Shown here piece after piece: positions 1-8,442 of a stretch of DNA of 39,919 bases; position 1 is the stretch's first letter; every line of letters starts with the position of its first letter. The translations under genes and the position numbers were made by a program. Where the stretch lies: NCBI GenBank assembly GCA_937952455.1, contig CALFYU010000076.1:1-39919 (forward strand). Direction: 5' to 3'. The stretch is from an uncultured Planctomycetaceae bacterium. GTDB lineage: Bacteria > Planctomycetota > Planctomycetia > Planctomycetales > Planctomycetaceae. Under the pieces are notes generated by a model. The model made no database searches and had not been told where the DNA came from. It worked only from the letters and a program-made list of their open reading frames with translations.

Positions 1-359
1 TGGGCCTCGATCAACGGCAGGTCGGCGATCGTTCTGTATCCGTCGCGTTTAAGTTCCTCGTTGCGGACGGGTTCGCCGAGCGCCGCTTCCAACGTCGACC
101 GTTGGACCGCCCGGTACATTTCCGTTTTCTTGTAGGTTTCGAAATCCTCAGCCGGAAGCACATCGGCATCCAATATCGGCTCGCGGCTCGCTTCGATGTA
201 AACAACCGACGTAGCGACAAAGTCAGGCGGAGCTAGGTAGTAAACAGCAAGAGCGGCGGCGCCGCCGAATAACAGGCCCATTGCGATTGCTGTGGGCCAT
301 CGTCGCAGTCGGCGACGACGGGGGGCGGGTGTCTGTTCTTTAGTGGTGCCTGCCGTCAT
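1..359 (-). CDS. Wzz-like polysaccharide copolymerase / chain-length determinant, N-terminal part (cut by window edge)
   Basis: Only the first 119 codons are present; the frame runs off the left edge. It starts at the ATG at 359-357. The N-terminus is basic (an Arg-rich stretch around residues 14-20). One hydrophobic segment follows at about residues 21-42, then a segment that would lie outside the cytoplasm. Residues 44-119 (FVATSVVYIEASREPIL, then ETYKKTEMYRAVQRSTLEAA) match the layout of the Wzz/BY-kinase family: one TM helix, then 'F..Y.KTQ..L..S..VL..AL..P'. Members set the chain length of exported polysaccharide, and some carry a C-terminal tyrosine kinase. Whether this one does cannot be seen. 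The family call is by pattern only, and a generic single-pass membrane protein remains possible. Confidence 0.55.
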   Translation of the reverse strand, partial: MTAGTTKEQTPAPRRRRLRRWPTAIAMGLLFGGAAALAVYYLAPPDFVATSVVYIEASREPILDADVLPAEDFETYKKTEMYRAVQRSTLEAALGEPVRNEELKRDGYRTIADLPLIEA

Positions 360-505
360 CTATTGTCTCCCGAATCTGTGCTTAGCGGACGAGCGACGCG
401 AACGTCAAGAGAGTCAAGTCTAACGCGCGGCAGCGCAGCGCGTGCAAGTACTTTTCTCGGATTTTTTGCCGATTGCGGGTTTGTCAGAAGGAGTGCGGCT
501 CTCTT

Positions 506-540
506 CCTCAAGCCTGTTCCCTCAAGCCTCACACCTCCTC
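506..540. repeat. Degenerate heptamer repeat (CCTNANN)n in the gap 360-639
   Basis: The 280-bp gap between the divergent genes at 359 and 640 holds five consecutive 7-base units: CCTCAAG (506-512), CCTGTTC (513-519), CCTCAAG (520-526), CCTCACA (527-533) and CCTCCTC (534-540). Each begins with CCT and keeps the 7-base phase. A similar array lies at 3195-3226. No gene or clear promoter was seen in the rest of the gap. Confidence 0.5.
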
Positions 541-639
541 GCGTCTACTCTGCTTGTCCCCCGCGCATGGCAAGCATTATGATGCCCGTTTTCGTTTCAC
601 CTCCTACCATTTGCCCACAAAACGGCAAAGGATGATGCG

Positions 640-1104
640 TTGCCAAGGCTTGTGGACAAGATCATCTCCGGCGGCCAGACTGGTGTCGACCGGGCGGCGC
701 TCGACGTGGCGCTGATCGCCGGGATCGATTGCGGCGGATGGTGTCCTCTGGGACGCAAGGCGGAAGACGGGCCGCTGCCACTGCATTATCCGCTGACCGA
801 AACCGAATCCGATGACTATGCCCTGCGGACCGAATACAATATCCGCGACAGCGACGGCACGCTGATCCTCGCCCGGCGGCCGTTGACCGGCGGGACGGCG
901 CTCACCCAGCGGTTAGCACAGCGATACCAGCGCCCCTGTCACGTGGCGTTGCCGTTTGGAGAGCGGGACGTGGCCTCGGTTGCGGAATGGCTGGCGGCGA
1001 ATAGAATTCGCACAGTGAACATCGCCGGCCCCCGCGAAAGCCAACAACCGGGCATTTACAGCGCCGCTGTCACGTTTTTGGGCACGTTGTTCGGCGGCGA
1101 TTGA
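640..1104 (+). CDS. YpsA/YspA-like putative molybdenum carrier (SLOG superfamily)
   Basis: The protein has 154 residues. It opens with a glycine-rich nucleotide-binding loop, KIISGGQTGVDRAALDVA (residues 7-24), which is the hallmark of the putative molybdenum-carrier/YpsA group with a Rossmann-like SLOG fold. Downstream features also fit: GGWCPLGRKAEDGPLP, a central EYNIRDSDGTLI strand-loop, and a C-terminal NIAGPRESQQPGIY segment. SLOG proteins bind nucleotides or their derivatives, and the molybdenum-cofactor link comes from a few family members, so the exact ligand is unknown. The start is TTG at 640, chosen because AAAGGA (627-632) sits 7 bases upstream; the two ATGs at 632 and 635 are in another frame. 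It stands alone between repeat-bearing gaps, with no molybdopterin genes in the window. Confidence 0.8.
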   Translation: MPRLVDKIISGGQTGVDRAALDVALIAGIDCGGWCPLGRKAEDGPLPLHYPLTETESDDYALRTEYNIRDSDGTLILARRPLTGGTALTQRLAQRYQRPCHVALPFGERDVASVAEWLAANRIRTVNIAGPRESQQPGIYSAAVTFLGTLFGGD

Positions 1105-1176
1105 CGGTTGAGCGGCGAGCGGCTGGCGTCAGTCGGCCGGTTTGGTGGCGCAACGTTTTTCGGTGGGGGGCGAAAC

Positions 1177-1235
1177 CCGTGGGCTGACGCCCACGGCTCG
1201 CCATTATCCCCCCCAGCCCCCGGCTCTGCCGGGGG
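1177..1235. repeat. Paired perfect hairpins (REP-like element) upstream of ettA
   Basis: There are two perfect 8-bp stems in a row. CCGTGGGC (1177-1184) pairs with GCCCACGG (1189-1196) across a TGAC loop. CCCCCGGC (1217-1224) pairs with GCCGGGGG (1228-1235) across a TCT loop. The pair lies in the gap 1105-1267, 32 bases before the ettA start. Neither stem has a T-run, so simple rho-independent termination is unlikely. The layout resembles dispersed palindromic units of planctomycete genomes. Confidence 0.6.
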
Positions 1236-1267
1236 GTAACCACATACTCCACGGATCACGAATCACA

Positions 1268-2938
<1,671 letters not shown>

Positions 2939-3194
2939 GGTTTCGGCAAGGGGTTAGCCACGGAGTTCACGCAAGCAATAGGCTCTTGTGGCCTTCCGTT
3001 GAGATCGTGGTATTGACGACGCAAGTTTTACGAATCGCGGTCGGTCGCGGTAAAGCGCTGCGTGACCCGGAGAAGCGGTGTCGTGGGCTTGGTGTCGACG
3101 AGAGTGGTCAGTGGCCGGAAAGTGTCGGCCAAGGGCGGTGGCAGTTGGCGTGCGTTTGATACTCCTTGCGTGCCTCAGGCCCCCTTTCTCCGTT

Positions 3195-3226
3195 CCTACA
3201 GCCTAACGCCTAAAGTCTACAACCTA
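3195..3226. repeat. Heptamer repeat (CCTAMAG)n in the gap 2939-3245
   Basis: Units are CCTACAG (3195-3201), CCTAACG (3202-3208), CCTAAAG (3209-3215), TCTACAA (3216-3222) and CCTA (3223-3226). The array ends 19 bases before the dehydrogenase start, so it probably lies in or next to that gene's leader. The rest of the 307-bp gap 2939-3245 shows no convincing gene, terminator or promoter. Confidence 0.6.
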
Positions 3227-3245
3227 TTCAAAGTCGGGATTTGTC

Positions 3246-4316
3246 GTGCGAATTTTTCAGATTGCAGTGATCGAGGGGGCCGGCATCGGTGTCGATGGGA
3301 CGCGGGAGGCGCTCAAGGTGGTCGAAGCGGTCGCGGCGTTGGACGGCGCGGAGTTTTCCTGGAGTCACTTTCCGTGGGGCACTGATTATTACTTCGAACA
3401 TGGGCGAATGGCAGCGGCGGATTATTTGGATCAACTCGCTCCGCACGATGCGCTGCTCTTGGGGGCGGTGGGGCACCCCGACGTGCAGGATCACATCACC
3501 CTCAACGGCCTGTTGCTGCCAATCCGGCGGCGGTTTGATCAGGCGATTTGCCTCCGCCCGGCGTTTTTGTACGAAGGAGTGCAAAGTCCGTTGCGGGACA
3601 AGCCGCCCGAGTCGATCGACATGCTCGTGTTTCGGGAAAACACTGAGGGAGAATATGCCAATATCGGCGGACGGTTGTATCAGCATTCAGATCACGACGT
3701 GGCCGTGCAGACGTCGGTCTTTACGCGGCGGGGGTGCGAGCGGATTATCCGTGCCGCCTTCGACAGGGCGATGACCCGTCCCCGCAAGCGGGTGGCGTCG
3801 ATCACCAAGAGCAATGCCCAAGGGTACGGCATGGTACTCTGGGATGAGACGTTTGCCGCCGTTTCCAAGGACTATCCGGAGATCAAAACCGAGTCGCTGT
3901 TGATCGACCGGGCGGCGATGGAGTTTGTGCGGCGGCCGGAATCATTCGACGTTGTGGTCGCCAGCAATCTGTTCGGCGACATCCTAACCGACTTGGCGGC
4001 GATTGTCGTCGGGAGTATGGGCCTGGCGGCCAGTGCCAACATTGCCGTCGATCGCCGGAATTTGAGTATGTTCGAACCCGTGCACGGTTCAGCGCCGGAT
4101 ATCGCAGGGCAGGGGATCGCCAACCCGCTGGCAGCCATTCTTTCGGCGGCGATGATGCTGGAACATTTGGAATTGCCGCAAGCCGCTTCCGCCGTCCATG
4201 CAGCGGTTAAGGCGCTGCTCAAGGAAGGAAAAACACTTCCGCCCGATTTGGGAGGAACTGCGCATACGGAGGTGGTCGGAGACCGGGTCGCTGCGCTGGC
4301 CGGCGGTCGGCAGTAG
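3246..4316 (+). CDS. Tartrate/D-malate-type decarboxylating dehydrogenase (IDH/IPMDH superfamily)
   Basis: The protein has 356 residues, the usual length for the beta-decarboxylating dehydrogenase superfamily. Motifs typical of the tartrate dehydrogenase/D-malate dehydrogenase (TtuC/DmlA) branch are visible in order: WGTDYYFEHGRM, LLGAVGHPDVQDH, LLLPIRRRFDQAICLRPA, FRENTEGEYANIGGRLY, SITKSN, NLFGDILTDL and MFEPVHGSAPDIAGQGIANP. Such enzymes oxidise a 2-hydroxy acid with NAD and Mg2+ or Mn2+ and release CO2. Isopropylmalate cannot be fully excluded as substrate, but no leu genes adjoin. The start is GTG at 3246. The N-terminal loop is odd: it reads IAVIEGAGIGVDGTREAL where relatives have IPGDGIG followed by an acidic residue. 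Confidence 0.82.
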   Translation: MRIFQIAVIEGAGIGVDGTREALKVVEAVAALDGAEFSWSHFPWGTDYYFEHGRMAAADYLDQLAPHDALLLGAVGHPDVQDHITLNGLLLPIRRRFDQAICLRPAFLYEGVQSPLRDKPPESIDMLVFRENTEGEYANIGGRLYQHSDHDVAVQTSVFTRRGCERIIRAAFDRAMTRPRKRVASITKSNAQGYGMVLWDETFAAVSKDYPEIKTESLLIDRAAMEFVRRPESFDVVVASNLFGDILTDLAAIVVGSMGLAASANIAVDRRNLSMFEPVHGSAPDIAGQGIANPLAAILSAAMMLEHLELPQAASAVHAAVKALLKEGKTLPPDLGGTAHTEVVGDRVAALAGGRQ

Positions 4317-4522
4317 GAAGAAACAACTGTCGCATCACGTCACAGGCTTGATTGCGAGAACGACGTGCGACTCGCGGATCATTCCGTAATCCCACCTGCG
4401 GCGCGCCGTCGGCGTCGTAGTACGTCAGCACGTGCTAAGCGGCCGACTTCGTCGTTTTTCGGTCAACGTGAAACGGCTCAGACCGACCACGAACGAACGG
4501 TGTCGGTTATGAATAGACGACT

Positions 4523-4813
4523 CTATCTCCATCCAGGCACAACGATTTTATAAAGTGTTTGCCATAACACAAAGCAACATACGATCTCGATGACTACGCA
4601 TACAACTATCGTGATGGGGTAACTTCCGCGTAACGCGTATCTTCGCATTCCTAGAGTAACACACACAGCCGCAGACAACGCCCCTGGTGCGATCAGAAGG
4701 AGAGCAATTGCTGCTGCTAATGGTCCGTTGAAAAGCCAATCTACTGCGTAACCGAACGCCATGAACGCTGCCAGCGTCATCGGTGGCGCCACAATAAAAA
4801 CAAATGTTCTCAT
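4523..4813 (-). CDS. Small integral membrane protein, unknown family
   Basis: The protein has 96 residues. About three hydrophobic segments are visible: residues 1-22, 28-55 and 66-90. There is no signal peptidase site and no recognisable family motif. The ATG at 4813-4811 is the only plausible start in this frame, since a stop lies 20 codons upstream; the ribosome site is weak. The gene sits in a stretch (4317-5033) visibly more AT-rich than its surroundings. An overlapping frame at 4548-4862 could encode 104 residues but lacks family or membrane features, so it was not chosen. A 6-bp palindrome, GGTGTT-AAG-AACACC (4876-4890), lies upstream and could be an operator. Function is unknown. Confidence 0.5.
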   Translation of the reverse strand: MRTFVFIVAPPMTLAAFMAFGYAVDWLFNGPLAAAIALLLIAPGALSAAVCVTLGMRRYALRGSYPITIVVCVVIEIVCCFVLWQTLYKIVVPGWR

Positions 4814-5033
4814 TTTCCGAATGCTCGTCCAAGGGGATATACCGCATCCTCCCCTTTGCCAACCATTATTTCAAAGGTGTTAAGAACACCATAACCGCCA
4901 CATTCAGCGTCTCTTGGTGCCTTAACCTGCGGCGGGGATGCCATGACTGGCGCAGTGAACACTGCCCGTCGCCTTGACCCCACACACCGTCAACCGCAAT
5001 TCTCATGCGATTCGCAATGACGCAATCGGCGGA

Positions 5034-6497
5034 TTACCGCTTGGCGTTGATCGTCGTCCATTCCTCGACCGCGTGCGGCTGGGTGTCCAAGTCGCTTTTG
5101 ACGGACGCTTCAATTTTGTGATGTCCCGCCCGGACGCCTTGGGCGCGTACCCGCAGTTCGAGGGTGCTGTCGGCGGCGAATCGCGGGATCGTCTCGAAGT
5201 CCCAACCTCCTTGCTGCACCTTATGCGGCAATTGGATCGGTTCGCCGTCTTGTGTCGCTTCGACGCCCAGCAACTTCAAACCGGTCGGCGGCGTCAACGC
5301 GATGTCCACGTTGCGGACGTCTTGGAAACCACGATTGTGAACCGTCACAACGTAAGTGATTTCTGCATCGACGGCGGCAGGTTCGCCTTCGTCGCGGAGC
5401 TTCAGGTCCAATACGCCGCGCGGGGGGACAATTTCCAGGCCGGTTTCCTTGCGGAGTGAATCTCCGCCAGTCGTCGCCAGTTCGACGTCGAACTTGGCCA
5501 CATCCGCGGCGCGCCCACATTCGAACTCGACCTGCAGTTGCAGGACTTCGCCCGGTTGCAGATCGCCAAGATTCCATGATAGCGTATCGGTCCCCTCCTC
5601 GGCTCCTTCGGTCGCCTCTTTGGGGATCAACGCATCGTCGAAGGTCAACGTGGACTGCATTCCCTTGAGCACGCGGTCGCTGATGTTGGTGATCGTCAAC
5701 GTATACTCCGCCCGACTGCCGACGCTGCGGCGGTCCGGACCGATCACATCCAACGACAACGACTGTTTCGTGACGTCGATGCAGACCGACTTCCAGACGA
5801 TCTCCTGCCCGGCCGATTTGACGGTGAACTGTGCGCAGTGCCGCCCCAATTCGCGGGCAATCAGCGTCAGTGACATCGTCTGTGCATCTCCCGCATCCAC
5901 GCCGCCGATATTCCGCCGCAACTCCTTCTCGACCTTGCCGGGAAACTGCAGCCCGTCTTCAAAGGTGCAGAAGACTTCGACGTCATCGACTGGAATGTCC
6001 GTTTGGTTGCGAATCGTGACCTCAAACCGCACGTCCCCCCCTTGCGTCGCATGTTCGGGCCGGACGATGTCCAATAACAGACGCGCCGGCGTCGTGCCGG
6101 TCTCCTCATCGTCGTCGGTCACGCGGGGCGCCGTCAGCGGGGGCGGTGCGAACAGCGGACCGGTCTCCTCCTCCGGGAGAATTTCGTAAGGGGGAATCTC
6201 GGCCTCGACTTCGGGAATGATGACGTTGTCGTTCGGCTCCGGTTCGACTTCGATCACTTCCGGTGACCCCAGATCGGGAACCGTAACCGCCGGTTTGTCG
6301 ACGCGGGTCGATTGTCCGGGCGGGGGCGTGACGGTCGTTTCCGGACCCCGGTAGCCGCGATACTGCGGCGCATACGCCGTCTGATCTTCAATCGTGCCGA
6401 ACGGAGTATTGCGTCCTGGCGCCACGCATCCGCCGGCAATCAGAACCATCGACAAGACGATGAGCCAATATGGCGACTTTTGAATTTTCTCGGACAT
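5034..6497 (-). CDS. DUF11/CARDB-type repeat lipoprotein
   Basis: The protein has 487 residues. The N-terminus is a lipoprotein signal: a charged start, the hydrophobic run WLIVLSMVLIAGG and Cys24 as the lipidation site. A Pro/Glu-rich spacer covers about residues 45-130. Three beta-sandwich repeats of DUF11/CARDB type follow, at about 137-240, 245-355 and 360-470. Each opens with a 'L.L.I..P......G....Y.V.I.N' pattern, for example EYTLTITNISD and ITYVVTVHNRG. Such repeats are structural adhesion-like modules on the cell envelope. It is the last minus-strand gene of the envelope block, separated from the next upstream gene by 420 bp, so it may have its own promoter. The partner is unknown. 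Confidence 0.8.
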   Translation of the reverse strand: MSEKIQKSPYWLIVLSMVLIAGGCVAPGRNTPFGTIEDQTAYAPQYRGYRGPETTVTPPPGQSTRVDKPAVTVPDLGSPEVIEVEPEPNDNVIIPEVEAEIPPYEILPEEETGPLFAPPPLTAPRVTDDDEETGTTPARLLLDIVRPEHATQGGDVRFEVTIRNQTDIPVDDVEVFCTFEDGLQFPGKVEKELRRNIGGVDAGDAQTMSLTLIARELGRHCAQFTVKSAGQEIVWKSVCIDVTKQSLSLDVIGPDRRSVGSRAEYTLTITNISDRVLKGMQSTLTFDDALIPKEATEGAEEGTDTLSWNLGDLQPGEVLQLQVEFECGRAADVAKFDVELATTGGDSLRKETGLEIVPPRGVLDLKLRDEGEPAAVDAEITYVVTVHNRGFQDVRNVDIALTPPTGLKLLGVEATQDGEPIQLPHKVQQGGWDFETIPRFAADSTLELRVRAQGVRAGHHKIEASVKSDLDTQPHAVEEWTTINAKR

Positions 6498-6917
6498 GAC
6501 ACGACCTGCCCGCGACAGTGAAGAGCTGAGAAATTCCGTGAGTTGAATGAGATAAAGCCCGCACCGGCGGACGAACGGTCCGTGGTCCCCTTTTTTAAGT
6601 GGGTTGCCGGTGCTACAACTTTACCACCTCTCGGCGGGTTGTGACGGAATCAATCTGCACATTCCACACGGGGCAAACTGCGCGCGAGTTTTCCGCTTGC
6701 GTAGCGAATATTGCTGATGGCAACGATGACGAGAGAACGGGTTGTCGCGGGTCGATTGCGGCACGTTGCCGGAAGACTTTGCCGGTTGCGCGTCGTCTGC
6801 CCGCAGGATGCTTCATGACGAACGATCTCGATGGGAAACCAGGAGATACGAGTAGAGACGCCGCAAAGTTGCGCAGATTTTTGGGAGTTGCGCGTTATGC
6901 GGACGACACCGGCGGCG
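6498..6917. other. Gene-free interval, 420 bp
   Basis: It lies between the DUF11 lipoprotein gene and the end of the secreted-protein gene. Open frames here (for instance 6599-6925 on the plus strand) have no domain, no ribosome site and no credible composition. A promoter for the lipoprotein gene should lie here, but no clear -35/-10 pair was found. Confidence 0.5.
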
Positions 6918-8438
6918 TCACTTGACGTCCAGCGCCTTGCGAAGTTCGTCAGTTTCTTCGCGGAAGGTTCGCACCTTGTCCGGGTCGAGGTAATTGTCGA
7001 TCAACTCGCCGGTTCGGGAACAGAGGCGTTCGATTCGACGTTGCGCGGAGACGTCGCGCCGTTCGGCGGCGATGCTCACGCCCCGTTCGCGAATGATGGT
7101 TAGCTCGGTTTGCAGCGGCGCCGGCCCGGTGATTTGGTCGATTCGGTTTAGGAACTCGTCAACGCTCTTCCAATCGTTCGCCTTGATGGCGGCCCGCGTG
7201 CGGGCCATCAGCACGGCCCGCTTGGCGACCGCATCGATGACCTTGGCCTCCAATACCGCCAACTGGCCTTCGACGTTCAATCGCACTGTGTCGTCTGGAA
7301 GCAGGACTTCCGATTCCTGTTCCAAGCCCGGCACGAGCGGCACGCGGGCCAACAGCGATTTGCCGCTATGAACGGCCAGCAGAATCGGCTTGTGTGAGCC
7401 GTCGCTGGGAATCGTCACCGTCCCTTCGCGGTCGGACATGAACGTGACCGGTTCCGGCTTTTCCGCTGCCGACTGCTCGTCATCGGCCCCCTCTTCGGTG
7501 GCTTGTTCGGTCTGTTCTGGAACGATGCTAACGGTCAATCCCGATAAAGCGCGGTCGGAGAATTGTTGCGAGACGAACTTCAGCCGCGTGGATTCGAATC
7601 GCGGGCTCACGCCCTGCGCCCAGGCTTCGATCAACCGCCGCCGGCGTGCGGTCAGCGGAACTCGGAGGCCGCTGACAATATCGCAAGTCGCCAGCGCCCG
7701 ATCGACATCGGCGACGACAAAGTAGGTCCAAGGAATCTCCTGGATTCGCAACACCTCCCCTTCGCGGGAGAGGAAGCGGTAAAAGGGCGTGAACAATCGC
7801 CCCGGCTTCAGTTGCGTCTGACTGGGATCATCCGGCAAAAGTTCGCCCGCCCGAATCTGCAGCGTCACCTGCTCCTCGTCGAAGTCCGCGATTTCCACCA
7901 CCGGCTCAAACAAGTCGCTCAACACGCCAAACAGCCGGTCCGCGATTTCGCTGCGGCGGACCGATTTTGCCGAGAGCACTTCGCTGGTGAACCGCGACGT
8001 CGAATCCCAGCACTTTCCCGATACCAGATATCCGCCGCCGTCCGGCTCGACCGTCAGAAAATAAAGTTTGTCGCAATCGGCCGCTTCGGGAGTTTCATGA
8101 TCGACCGGCAGACGCTGCAGCGTTTGCGCAGTGGCGGGGAGCAGCCGCGACGTTTCCGCAATCTCGACCCGGCACATCCGCCCCCAATAACCCTCGCAGC
8201 GGTCGCGCAGTTCGTCCAAAACGCGCCCGCGAAATGCCGAGGGAAACCCCACGTGATCATCGAACGCCAGATCGACCCGCACGTCATACGGTTTGAGCGG
8301 CAGCGGAATCGGCGTTTCTTCCTCTTCAGCGCGGGCAACGGAACAGAGAACCAGCGCCGCGATCAACGATGCCGCGGCAGCCCAACGGTTCTGCCACAAT
8401 GGTCGAGATGCGTTCATATTGTTATAGCGATCGATCAT
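6918..8438 (-). CDS. Secreted protein of unknown family, Exb-cluster member
   Basis: The protein has 506 residues. I do not recognise a family. An N-terminal signal peptide is clear: a basic start, then AAAASLIAALVLCSVARA, with cleavage probably after ARA. The mature protein begins with an acidic stretch and then has mixed alpha/beta character. A charged helical region fills the C-terminal ~120 residues (AKRAVLMARTRAAIK to the end). It starts 4 bases after the stop of the preceding peptide-binding-like gene, so the two are translationally close. ATG 8438 was chosen because it directly follows that stop; ATG 8417 is an alternative and would give 499 residues. The frame is open further upstream to 8552, but only inside the neighbouring gene. 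It probably acts in the periplasm with its operon partners. Confidence 0.75.
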   Translation of the reverse strand: MIDRYNNMNASRPLWQNRWAAAASLIAALVLCSVARAEEEETPIPLPLKPYDVRVDLAFDDHVGFPSAFRGRVLDELRDRCEGYWGRMCRVEIAETSRLLPATAQTLQRLPVDHETPEAADCDKLYFLTVEPDGGGYLVSGKCWDSTSRFTSEVLSAKSVRRSEIADRLFGVLSDLFEPVVEIADFDEEQVTLQIRAGELLPDDPSQTQLKPGRLFTPFYRFLSREGEVLRIQEIPWTYFVVADVDRALATCDIVSGLRVPLTARRRRLIEAWAQGVSPRFESTRLKFVSQQFSDRALSGLTVSIVPEQTEQATEEGADDEQSAAEKPEPVTFMSDREGTVTIPSDGSHKPILLAVHSGKSLLARVPLVPGLEQESEVLLPDDTVRLNVEGQLAVLEAKVIDAVAKRAVLMARTRAAIKANDWKSVDEFLNRIDQITGPAPLQTELTIIRERGVSIAAERRDVSAQRRIERLCSRTGELIDNYLDPDKVRTFREETDELRKALDVK

Positions 8439-8442
8439 TTTG

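Noticed and set aside
1142..1267. N-terminal extension of ettA by 42 codons
   Set aside because: The extension translates hairpin repeat DNA and is unlike any EttA; ATG 1268 gives the family start.
4548..4862. 104-codon minus-strand frame overlapping the small membrane protein
   Set aside because: It lacks membrane or domain features; the 96-residue frame gives clear hydrophobic helices.
6599..6925. 108-codon plus-strand frame in the gap after the DUF11 gene
   Set aside because: It has no domain, no ribosome site and an erratic composition, and it runs into the antisense of the next gene.
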